A stretch of DNA of 64,000 nt from Crotalaria pallida (taxonomy: Eukaryota; Streptophyta; Magnoliopsida; Fabales; Fabaceae), in assembly GCA_037953625.1 (NCBI GenBank), contig CM075652.1:55049501-55113500 (forward strand), given 5' to 3'. Positions within the stretch are counted from its first letter, which is position 1. Each line of letters opens with the position of its first letter. The position numbers and the translations under genes are program-made. Shown piece after piece: positions 53,901-64,000 of this stretch. The notes under the pieces are model-generated. The model made no database searches, had not been told where the DNA came from, and was given only the letters and a program-made list of their open reading frames with translations.

Positions 53901-56157
53901 AATGTTTAAGGTTCGAGTGAAGCAAATTCGGATAATCAGAATCATTTGTCTCTAGCTTCAAGTCCAGGTGAGAGAGAAGCTTTCCTAAGACAGAATGACA
54001 CTTTGGGTAGCATTAGGATGTTCTTGATCATCTCAAAGATCAGAACTCCATAGTTGTTTGTCAATATACGTGACGGCAATTATATGTGTGTTCGGGCGAT
54101 GTTGAGACAATAACTCTTGTTTGTGTGATTCGCTGTTTATGATTTGTCTGTATTATATTTCATGAGTATTATATTTATCTGCTTTGAATTATGTTATATC
54201 CTGAACAGTTTTGTTTATCTGCTTTGAATAATGATATATCTTGGAGAGAATTGATGAAATGATTATTATGCTGAAAATCATTTAATATCCGATTGATTCT
54301 GGAAAAGAGAATTGTTATCTTGAAAGTGTAAAGATTGAAAAGTAAGCTTGCTCGTATCGTCTAAAGTAATAATATACAGTGATGGTGCAACGTAGCACAG
54401 ATAACCTTGTGATGTATATCCCCAATCGCACTGTCTTAGGACGTGTTTGATTTTAAGTAGCTGGCCACGTGAATGAAGTGTCGTGGTTGCGAGCTTTGTG
54501 GATTCCACTGTATTTAGGGAGATGTTTGTTTCGTTTTCCCCTAGAGGTCGAGGCCCGTTAGAAGCGAGGCTTAGAATGGGTCGACCAAACATTTAGGTTG
54601 AAAATTTAAAAACCTTTTTCTTAAAAGAATTAAAAGACTTTAAAAGCTTAATCTTTCCTAACCCTGCGTTGAGAGAGAAGTAGTGGAGAGGAAAGATACC
54701 AAAAACTTGGAGGTTTGTACTCTTCAAGTGGTGATTGTGATAGGGGAATGCAAGGACGGTGAAACGTCAAAAAGCCTGGAGCGCTCCCTAGGCGGGACAA
54801 CGTTACAATGATCAAGGTCACCTGCTGGGCATTGGTCGTAACAAGGACTGCACGATCAACTAGGGATAGAGCTGTCGCCCTCTTGAGCAAATCGGAGATG
54901 GTGAGAGGGAATCCGAATCGAGGCTAAGAGGTCATTGCTTTTATTTACTGACCCACTGAGCGTGGTCCATTTACTATTTCTTTCGCTGGCCCTTTGTAGT
55001 GGTTTCAGCTGGTGCGTACCCTTTGACTATCGATGCCTGCGTGGTTAGGATTCCTGTGCGTCCCATCTGCTTTCCGAACTAGGTCGTGGTTGGATATTGA
55101 GGAGGAGATGTATCGTGTGTGCTGATTTATTCCCCTGCCTCAATGATTTCCCTCCTTAAATCATTGATGGCTATGTTTGAGTTGAAAGAAGAAAATTGAA
55201 GAAGACTATTAATATTTTTATTAAAAATCCCTTCTTAAGCAAGTGAAATTATTATTGATGATATGACATGACATTACGAGGAGATGCTATGAAATGATGA
55301 TGGTGATACTTATGATCATGAGGTCTTTTGAGAATGGCCACTAATTGCTTATTTCATTAGATGGTTGTATATGTATGTGTGTGAATCTTTATGTGATCCC
55401 TTAGGGTAAGTCCATGCCGTCGACGATTAATTCGTTCGGATCGCTTACTCTCTCTGATTTCTCCTTTTTTCTGTGGACATTGGGAATGATGTCCACAGAT
55501 GGCAGATCAAGTCATTGTCGTGTGGAAGTTTCAAATAGTGGATAGTGCATTGGGATTATTTTGAAGTAAAGTTGATTGGATGACATGTGTTGAGACTTTA
55601 ATCCGGAACTGATCGTCAGTGGGAGTTCGATCCAGATGCGGCATCAGTAGTGGAGAGCAGCGACAACGAGAAGTTTTATGTTTGTCTTAGGTCTCAATAG
55701 TTAGATTGAGTCTGTCTGCTCTGATAGAACTGATGTAATATCTAGTATTAGCATAGAACTTTTATTTAGTGTTTTATTGTATCAAATGTCATGACCTTAG
55801 GGGCAGTGACCTTTTTGTAAAACAATTGGTTTGATGTAATTGCTCGATTGTAAGAATAAATTATGTTACTTCTCAATTGAAGTCTTTGTCGAATTTTTTT
55901 AAAAGGTAATCAAATGTTTTCCGCAAATAATCATTAGAGGAAATAATATTTTAAGGAAAGGAGTTTTGGAATGTGTAATGGTAATGTCTCAGTTTGGAAT
56001 AGAATAACATCTCGGATATTTGTAAACAAAGCTAAGTAATGTATATTGGTTAAAGTTAATCTTTTGAGAATAAATTAAAAGGAAATGTTTTAGGAAGTTA
56101 TAAAAAAAACGGCGCAAATTTTTATGAAAAATTCTATGTCAAAATTGGGGTGTTACA
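50966..56157 (+). mobile_element. Probable solo LTR of about 5.2 kb (Ogre/Tat-like size)
   Basis: Bounded by TGCAAGACCCACAATTTTACC (20 shown: TGCAAGACCCACAATTTTAC) and GGGGTGTTACA. Flanks GTATT and GTATC match at 4 of 5 bases. A good TATA box (CTATATAAAGAGG, about 51,887) suggests transcription to the right. No ORF above about 105 codons and no retroelement protein motif is seen over 5 kb. LTRs of this length are known from Ogre elements of legumes. The lineage and solo-LTR status are inferred; a second LTR could lie outside the window, but the flanking repeat argues against that. Confidence 0.6.
51880..51925 (+). promoter_or_regulatory. TATA box of the large solo LTR
   Basis: TTCCTATATAAAGAGGTCTC fits a plant TATA box, with a start site expected about 30 bases downstream. 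Confidence 0.5.
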
Positions 56158-56825
56158 GTATCTAAGTAAAAAATATAAACTTATCTAGGTCTCAAATATA
56201 AGAAAGGGTCAATTCATTTTTTATTCCTAATACAATTATTTTTAAAATATTCCGAGAAATTGGCTCTCTCATCTAATTTTTGTTTCATTTCTAATGCAAC
56301 TTTTTTAAGATAACATTATGTATTAATTTCCTAAAAAAACATTTACTCTCTCCATCCTTATATATAAGACCTTTTGGTAGATTTCACATCTAGTAAAAAA
56401 GTTGGTTAATTTAGTTAATGATATTGAAAATATGAATATTTGATATGTATTTTCAAAATTATCCTCGTTAATAGTATTGAAAATCTAAAAAAATATTAAA
56501 TAAATAGGGATATTTATGAAAAAATTAAAGTAATTAATTATCATTGAAAATTGGTATATGATCTTATAAATAAGGAGAAAATAAAAGTGTCAAAAAATTG
56601 TATAGCTAAGGACAAAAGTAGTACTTTTTAAGGATTAACTTATACATCTAATACATAAATAAAAAAAAAAAACCCTTTTTTTTTTTTTGTCTTCTTTAGT
56701 CTTTACAATAGAGAGTCTAGAAGGAGTATTGGAAATGGTCTTACTCGAAATAGGAGTAAGTTTGAAACAAAAATGATGGATTGAGATATTATTGTCGTAT
56801 CCGGTTTTTTGGACAACACTAATTA
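56158..56825. other. Degenerate MITE-rich spacer
   Basis: From 56,346 CTCTCTCCATCCTTATATAT with inner TTGAAAATATGAATATTTGA and AAATAAATAGGGATATTTAT resembles Stowaway copies. The right end is not clean. No gene. Confidence 0.4.
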
Positions 56826-57557
56826 ATGTTTAACTTGATTTGCCAATTCAATTCCATTCCATTCTCTATGCAACAAATTAAACAAAACATATCTATTCTT
56901 GCCTGCCTTCCATCTCTCTCACCCGTTCCCTCTTCACACATTCCTTTCTCTCTCTCTCTCTCTCTGATTCCAAAAGGTGCTTCCTTTTCCCCCACCCATC
57001 TTCTTGTAATTGCTTCATTTTATTATTATTATCATGCTGATTCTGATTAACATTGCATTGTTTCTTATTATTTATCTTTATTGGAAATGCTGATTAGTGC
57101 CCTTGGTCAATGATTAATGATTCAAGATTAGACAAATTGAATGTGAAAGTGGTTTTGAAAATTCAAATATTGCACTTTCCCATAAAAAATTGTATGTTTA
57201 GGGTGCATTTCATATGTGAAAGGTGGCACTACTAACAAGGAAACACCAATACTTCATATTTATCGTCGTATTGTGTCCGATATGTATGGTGTCTTGTGTC
57301 AGACATATATCCATTTTAAACACTTATCTATTTACTTTTAATATTTTATATTTTTTTGTCATATCGCTGTGTCCCGTGTCATGTCGTATCCGTATTCTGT
57401 GTCGTATTCGCTTCCTTGACTACCAGTGAAATTAAAAATTGATTATTGTTTTGATGTAGGGATTGATGATTATGGGTCTCTAACAAGTAGCAATACAAGT
57501 TGGAATTGAAGAGGTTCGGTTGTGTTGGATTGGATTAGATTGGATTGGATTGAGTAG
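56826..57557 (+). promoter_or_regulatory. Leader region of the TBC gene
   Basis: 56,895-56,980 is CT-rich with a (TC)n run (56,949-56,967), typical of a 5' UTR. A likely 5'-UTR intron runs from AAAAG|GTGCTT (about 56,979) to TGATGTAG before 57,460. About 57,260-57,420 has GTGTCCGATATG...GTGTCATGTCG repeats of an unidentified short element. Confidence 0.4.
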
Positions 57558-60500
57558 ATGATTGGTTGTGGGGGACTGTGGAGGAGTCTTATGAAGAGTT
57601 CTGGAGCTACTGAATTGAATAGCTTCTATCCCATTCGACCCGAATGCCTAAACGACGTCCCACCCACTCGTTTTAAGCCTAGGGTGCGTGCTCGTTTCTC
57701 CTCAAATGTTATGCTTTTTCTTAGCTACACACCGTAATTTATATGTTTTTTTTTACATTGTCAATTGATCATGTATTGTTGCATGGTTAAAAATGTTTGA
57801 CTCTTCTATTGACGACTATCGTTAAAGTGATGGATACAATGAATGATTTATAGGACCGTGTATCAAAATTAAACTTTTTTAATCACATGTCTTGTTTATT
57901 GTATATTACTCCCTCCGGTCCTTATTATAAGCCCCTTTGACCAATTTTCTCACCCTTTAAGAAAATTAGTTAGTGGTATTGGAAATGTATATATTAGATA
58001 TACTTTTTCAATAGTACCCCTATAATTATTATTGGAAATCTAAAAAGTGTTGAGTAAATAGGGGTGTTTGTGAAAAAGAAGTAATTAATGCTATTGGAAA
58101 TTGGAAATGGTCCTTATATTAAGGACCAAAAAGAAGTTTTCAAATGGGGCTTATATTTGGGACCGGAGGGAGTAATTTCATTTGATCCCAAATGTACACA
58201 TCTTTTCGGTTAATGCTATATGTAATGGTTGTACTTGTATGTGCCCAAATTGAATTTGATAAGTAACTCATTGATACTTGTACTAGATTGAAAGTTTATG
58301 CTAATGTAGTCTATGCTGCTTTTCAGCATTATTATTACTTGTGGGAGTTGATGGTTTTATTTTTCTTCATTTTCTTCTTTTGCTGGTTAATTTTTTTTTT
58401 TTTTTTAAAAAAAAGAGTATTACTATTATTTAGAGGTTAGAGTTTAGACACCGCACTTTCTGTTTCAACAGGCTGGGAAAACTCTAAGTGCAAGAAGATG
58501 GCATGCATCATTCTCTGAAGATGGTCAGTTAAATATTGCAAAAGTGCTAAGACGAATCCAACGGGGGGTAAGTTTCATTAATTACTTGTATACTGTGTTT
58601 ACATGACTGAATAATAACACCTTCATGGTTATTGTTATAACCTATAATGAGTGATGCCAATCTTTCTTTTGGGTTATGGTCTTTCTCTGTACGTGAGTGC
58701 GTGTCTGTATGTCTGTGGGTTTGTCATCACTCTGAGGACGAGTGTTCACTCCCTGTCTCAGACATTTTTCTCTGTGAAAGAGATGCTGTATGATGGTGAT
58801 TCATGACAGCAATAACAATATGTTGTGCTGTGTATTTATCTCACAATGTACATTGAAAAAGTTATGATCATAATCCATATTAGTGTTAAAGTATTTGTTC
58901 TTTCTGTCCTATGCTTATGACGGTTGTTTATTTTTATAAATCATGTAGGGCGTCCATCCTTCAATCAAAGGAGAAGTATGGGAATTCTTGTTAGGTTGCT
59001 ATCATCCTAACAGTACGTTTGATGAAAGGAATGAGCTCAAGCAACGCCGGAGGTACATTTTCATTAAAATGTATTTCAGTAGAATTAGTAAATCGGGTTA
59101 AGAGATATACTCCACAAATTTCTGTGGTTCTCTGAATTCAGGTGCCTTTTTATTAGGACTCCATTTGTTAGGGGTTCTAAGAAAATTGATGTTATTCTAG
59201 TATTTTTTAACCTTGTGTTGTATAACCTGAGAAGAGAGGTTAAGTTATCATTTTTCTTGGTAGCTAACATAGGAGGAAGGAATAACATATCAAATAAGAC
59301 CATATTATTCAACTGAGATACATTTTGTGTGCCGTGGTTTGACTGGTTTCTATGAATTCTGTGCTTGGCGCCTCATAATCTATGCACACAAGGATTACAG
59401 TATCTTTTTACTTTATCTCCATAGTTTTTATACTATATTAACATGAGACTAGGTGGCTTCCTATGCTTCGTCCTTTAGTTTTGTGTTGGTGGTGTTTCAT
59501 TTTTCAAAGCGTAAATGCTGAGTCTTCCCTTTCTCCTTTTTTTTATTGATTGAAAATTAACAGTAAGTAAAATAAATCTTTTGTAAATTTGTTATTTGTT
59601 ATTCAGGGGACAGTATGATATGTGGAAAGCTGAATGTCAAAAGATGGTTCCAGTCATTGGGAGTGGAAAATTTATTACAACACCACTCATTGGCGACGAT
59701 GGCAAACCAACAGATCCTTCTTTGATAGGCGCCCCAACTTCAGATAAGAAAGTTTTGGAGTGGATGCAAGTATTACATCAGATTGGTATGTATATTCAGA
59801 TGCTCATATGCTCGATACATTTTTTTATTCTCATTGATTTTAGTTTTGTTCTTTCCAGAATTCTTGTTGGGCTTCACTAAAGGGAAAAAGTAGTACCATA
59901 ATTTTGTCGATATATGAAATCAGAACTTTATTGTCTCATGTCTCATGGATAAATGGCATAGAAATATTGTTGTGTGCTTCTGTGGGTGTAAAGTCGTGGT
60001 TCTGTCAGTGCTCTTCAATGAATTGGTTGGCAAGTTAGTATCCCCCACAAGAAGATAAATATCCTAAACATATAGTCTAAAGAAACTCGAGAAGAATAAG
60101 ATGGATTGAATACGTAATGGCAGTGGTACCATCATAGCTTACATAACATATTTTATACTAAATGATAAATCTTTATAAAAACTCTGAGAAGTCTTCTAAA
60201 CTGACTAGCAACCTGCAAATTTGTATAGCATAAGTGAGATTTAAGCAGAATGTCTTGTGCCTGAGATGCGAAGGTGATGACAACTGTTCCATGATGTTCA
60301 CAGTACAAGGGCATTATCTAATAGCCTCAAAAGTTTGTGTTGTTATTTTTCCCTTAAAAAAATATTTTTTTGCAGTTTATTAATAATTGATTTGTCATAA
60401 GAAGCATCCATAGGTGATATTAATCATTTTGCATTGTAGGTTTGGATGTGGTTCGAACAGATCGAGCACTTGAGTTTTATGAAAGTGAAGCTAATCAAGC

Positions 60501-63120
60501 AAAACTTTGGGATGTTCTGTCAGTTTTTGCTTGGTTGAACAGCGATGTTGGTTACGTACAAGGTGAATTACTATAGCTTTCAATTTTTAGATGTTAAACT
60601 AAAAAATCTTCAAGAAGTTGAGACAATCTGAACGGATTATTTCCTTTGCAGGAATGAATGATATTTGCTCACCTTTGATTATTCTTATTGAGAATGAAGC
60701 CGATTGCTATTGGTGCTTTGATCGCGCAATGCGAAGGATGGTATGCTAGGCATAATGCAACTATAAGTTTTGCTAAAAGTGCTAGTTCTAGATATTTCTT
60801 GCGTGGGTAATTGATCTATAGACAGGGATGGAACTAAGTGTTAAAAAAAAGTGGCTGTTGCCCCTCTTCCCCATGTTTATCACCTTATAATTAATTCATA
60901 TATCATGTGTATTTATTTATTTGCTGTGTGTTTTGACCCCCATGTCCATTTTTCCTGGTTACATCCCTATCTATAGAAACTACAACCTAGTGGCCTTAAG
61001 GAGTTAGTGACGATGAAAAGACTGGTTAGAAGTTTTGGTAATAAACATGCCTAGTTGTTCAACAGATCATTATTTCTTTTTGAGCTTTAATGTTTCTGAA
61101 TTTGTCATGTCAATATTTAGAGATGTTATTCTCATTTATCACATCTTAATCATACTCTTCCAGTTGCCGAGGCTAGAAGAGGCATGGTAAGTTTCTCTAG
61201 TTTTTTTCCCTGTTGTGGAGATGTGTTTTTGCCACTAGCTGCTGGGCTCCAACAGAATGAGAGCAGGGCCTGGAGGGTTTATTCTCGTAGGAATGAATTT
61301 ACCTAGTAGATGTGGTTTTAGTAGGTACAGTTGTAACTTGAGTTAGTTAGAGGAATGGTTAATCAATTGAGTAGATGGATCATAAAGTTAAAAGCTGTAC
61401 AGAGATATTCAGTTAGTCATTTATGAGAGCTATAACCGAGCTATTGCTCAGTTGGAAGAGGTGACCCTTGGAAAGAGACCTCCTCCTCCTCCTCGTAATC
61501 TTAGTTCCTGCAATTATACTTTTATAGCTCTTTCCCTATTTCTATCTCTAGTACACTTTCGTATCGAACTTGCAAATCTCTATCCCTAAAATCCTATTAC
61601 CAGCAGAAATATTGCTCCAAAAAAAAAAAGTATAACTAAGTCATGGATAGAGTTGGGATTGGAAGTGATTCCTCAATGAGAAGCAGTGGCTTATTTCCTA
61701 TTTACGTAGTGTGACACTTGGTCTTTTTAGTGTGGAGAATCAATAGACTACAATTGAATGTTATACTACTGCAGAAAGAAGTACTTCTCCTTCTCTTTGA
61801 TGGCATCTAGGCCTATTCTAGCTGTTGGCTGCTGCTTTTGTTTTCATTTGAAGAGTAACAAATGTTTGATCTCAATCACGTGATTTTTATGGTGTTTTTA
61901 CATTCATGCTTTTGTTTCCATAACAGAGAGAGAATTTTAGGTGCAGTGCAAGTTCAATGGGGGTGCAATCTCAGTTGAGTACACTCTCACAGATAATGAA
62001 AACAGTTGATCCGAAGCTTCACCAACATCTTGGTATGTAAAACACATCACATTAAAAAGCTTCTGTATCAATGTGCCAAAAAGCAACCCTTATATTTCAT
62101 CTTTTTTATTTCACAGAGGATTTAGATGGTGGAGAGTATCTCTTTGCCTTTCGCATGCTGATGGTTCTTTTCCGAAGAGAATTTTCTTTTGCAGATACTT
62201 TGTATCTTTGGGAGGTAAGGATGAATTTCTATTTTCTCAAGAAATGAACTCTTTTTGAAAGTTCGGGAGCTACTGTTTTCTGGTTTCTTGTCATTTCTTG
62301 ATGAGATAGAGTTTTGAGTTTTGACTCTATTTTGGCTTCAAGTTAATAGCTCATTTTAAGACATAATATAGATTGTTTCCAGTTGATGTGGGGCATGGAA
62401 TACAACCCAAGCAACTTCTCAAAATACGAGGAGCCAGATCGTACCAAAGGAAAAGAGGCTTCTTCATCTGCAGTAAATGACAAAACGCTGAAGCAATATG
62501 GAAAATTCGAGAGAAAAAATATGAAGACAGGGCATGCGGAGGAAAATTGTTCGCTTGCTATTTTTCTTGTTGCAAGTGTTCTTGAGATCAAGAATAGGCG
62601 GATTTTAACCGAGGCCAAGGGTGTGGACGACGTTGTTCAGGTCTCTATATCTCTTTTTTCCATCCTCTGTATGGTTGCAGTTGCAGATATTTTCTTGCAT
62701 ATGTTTCTACATGTGTCTCACATTAAACTCTCTCTTCAGATCTTAGGTGACATAACTTCAAATCTTGATGCTAAAAAAGCATGTACTGAGGCATTGAAAC
62801 TTCAGAAGAAGTACTTGAGCAAGGTAAGTTTCATTCTGTGTCTTACCTGGTTGTATCTAAGAAAACCAAAGAGCTTTTATGGAAAACAAATGATGCAATG
62901 GGCTCCTTCCTTTATTTTTCTTCTGTTTTTGTTCTAAGTAGATTATTACTGGGAGATGATCTATATTTAATACATTCTCATCTTCATCTGCTGCTAAACA
63001 TTTCTTTTTCTTTTAACCCCAATCAAATAATCTTTAGTGTTCACTTTATGATGTTGCTTACATACAAGAGATGTGAATTTTTGTGGTGGCTGTTTGTTCA
63101 TGCAGACCAAGAAGGCATAA
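57558..63120 (+). CDS. TBC domain Rab GTPase-activating protein
   Basis: Eleven exons: 57,558-57,683; 58,472-58,567; 58,949-59,052; 59,607-59,785; 60,440-60,562; 60,652-60,740; 61,927-62,032; 62,117-62,214; 62,383-62,640; 62,740-62,823; 63,106-63,120. All introns are GT-AG, phases agree, 1,278 nt give 425 aa. The TBC domain has GVHPSIKGEVWEFLLGCY, the arginine finger IGLDVVRTDR, the glutamine finger VGYVQGMNDICSPL, DPKLHQHLEDLDGGEYLFAF and FRREFSFADTLYLWELMW. By family knowledge it speeds GTP hydrolysis by Rab proteins on endomembranes. The protein ends ALKLQKKYLSKTKKA. A second in-frame ATG at 57,591 (MKSSGATELNSFYPIRPE) is closer to the usual family start and gives 414 aa; the 57,558 start directly follows an in-frame stop. 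Confidence 0.93.
57909..58172. mobile_element. Stowaway MITE in TBC intron 1
   Basis: CTCCCTCCGGTCCTTATTATAAG at left (first 13 CTCCCTCCGGTCC) and GGACCGGAGGGAG at right, with TA duplications at 57,907-57,908 and 58,173-58,174. Nearly perfect ends suggest it is the youngest member here. Confidence 0.93.
61195..61640. other. Possible retroposed insertion in TBC intron 6
   Basis: A segment ending in a poly(A) run (61,619-61,630) includes TATTGCTCAGTTGGAAGAGG, reminiscent of a tRNA A-box. It differs in style from the rest of the long intron 6. Ends and target duplication unresolved. Confidence 0.3.
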
Positions 63121-64000
63121 CAGTCACAGACAATATTAAATTTTCCTTCAATCTCTGATTTCAGCTGTGGTTACTGCTCTTCTGAGGTTTCAGTTGCTCC
63201 TGACAACTTATCTTTTCTTTCTTTCTTTCATTCATTTCCACTCCCTATAGTGCTAGCAGTTCCCCGCTTTGCTATTGTGTGGATCATTTGAAAATCAAAT
63301 ACTAATCTTGTACTTTGAAATATTCTTCTATACTGATTCCATGAATCTAGAGAAATCAGACAACTTCAGCATTAGATAAAAGACCTATACGTTTGGTGGG
63401 TCTAGGAAAAAAAAATGATACAGTGTATTGATTTGTGTACTGTAGAATTACTATCATATATTTTATTATCTTGTAATTTAAACATATATGAAGTTAAGCA
63501 TATCCTATCACAGCCATCCATTTATACCTTTCACATCCAGTGACCATTGTCTTGTGAAGTATGTTCACAGGGTTTCTTTACAAGAAATATTCTTGGATTT
63601 TTTTTTCCCCGGGTTCAGGGAATGTTACTATTTACACAAGAAAGATACCCTCTTTCTTAATGTAATCAATATATATATATATATATTAGGGGACTTAATG
63701 TTATCAAATTAGTGCTTGGCGGCTATGCACTAGGCTCCCATCTAGTGAGTTCTCGTGATATGGAGGTTATAGGCTCATAACCTGAAAACTGCCTCTCCAC
63801 TTGCAAGTGTCATTGTGTACATTTACCTTCTGAACTTATTAGGTGGGACTTGGGAGTACTAAGCACAAGGTCGCCCTTTATTTTTAGTGGAGGAAACAAA
63901 TACATGTTAACATTATGCTGTTTTATTAAAACCATGATTAAAATCAATGAAGATCGGAAAAGAAGTGATAGGCAGAAGTGATGTCAATGTGGGTGTACTT
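63121..64000 (+). other. TBC 3' UTR and downstream DNA
   Basis: No further gene. 63,121-63,340 is the likely 3' UTR. A (TA)n run is at 63,669-63,686. 63,710-63,880 (GGCGGCTATGCACTAGGCTC, GAGGTTATAGGCTCATAACCTG; B-box-like GGTTATAGGCTCATAACC) may be a decayed SINE. Confidence 0.4.

Noticed and set aside
56346..56720. A complete Stowaway MITE
   Set aside because: The left end fits, but no matching right end with a TA duplication was found, so it is reported only as degenerate.
62383..62937. 184-codon plus-strand ORF as a separate gene
   Set aside because: It is exon 9 of the TBC gene read into its intron.

Overview
This window is plant nuclear DNA. It is AT-rich, has many introns, and two clear host genes sit among nested transposons. 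The element types point to a dicot: Sirevirus-like copia, gag-only gypsy with 3 kb LTRs, Mutator-like elements carrying a plant-mobile-domain gene, Stowaway MITEs, and a solo LTR of about 5 kb like those of Ogre/Tat elements. A papilionoid legume is my best guess, made from element style and not from any search. There are no bacterial or organellar features.

Layout. (1) Positions 1-222 and 25,496-29,228 are copy A of a segmental duplication. Copy B is 36,921-41,285. Copy A is split by a 25 kb nest: MULE 1 (223-25,495) holds a gag-only gypsy element (983-9,793) and a second MULE (10,969-25,342), and MULE 2 holds a nearly pristine copia/Sirevirus-like element (11,346-22,109, minus strand). I found clean target duplications for the gypsy (5 bp), the copia (5 bp) and MULE 2 (9 bp), and a degraded 9 bp duplication for MULE 1. 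The order of insertion can therefore be read. Each MULE carries a gene for a short plant-mobile-domain (MAIN-like) protein, and neither carries a transposase. (2) 26,717-28,894 is a truncated VPS2-type ESCRT-III pseudogene in copy A, with an exon duplicated by a tandem event whose breakpoint lies inside a MITE. (3) 29,229-36,773 is a graveyard of MITEs, a hAT transposase remnant, a Helitron-like terminus, SINEs and a large inverted repeat. (4) 39,346-42,788 (minus) is the complete 11-exon VPS2.2/2.3-like gene, predicted at 213 aa. (5) 42,789-56,700 holds a LINE relic split by later insertions, Stowaway MITEs, a 388 bp solo LTR and a 5.2 kb solo LTR. (6) 57,558-63,120 (plus) is a complete 11-exon TBC-domain Rab-GAP gene, predicted at 425 aa.

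The two host genes both act in endomembrane traffic: ESCRT-III scission at multivesicular bodies, and Rab GTPase inactivation. Nothing shows that they are co-regulated. The most unusual observations are: two different Mutator-type elements at exactly the same 9 bp target in the two duplicated copies; an array of the palindrome ACTCGAGT shared by the copia LTRs and the region upstream of its extra ORF, suggesting an internal promoter; and a partial VPS2 copy that keeps an open reading frame despite an exon duplication and an internal exon deletion.
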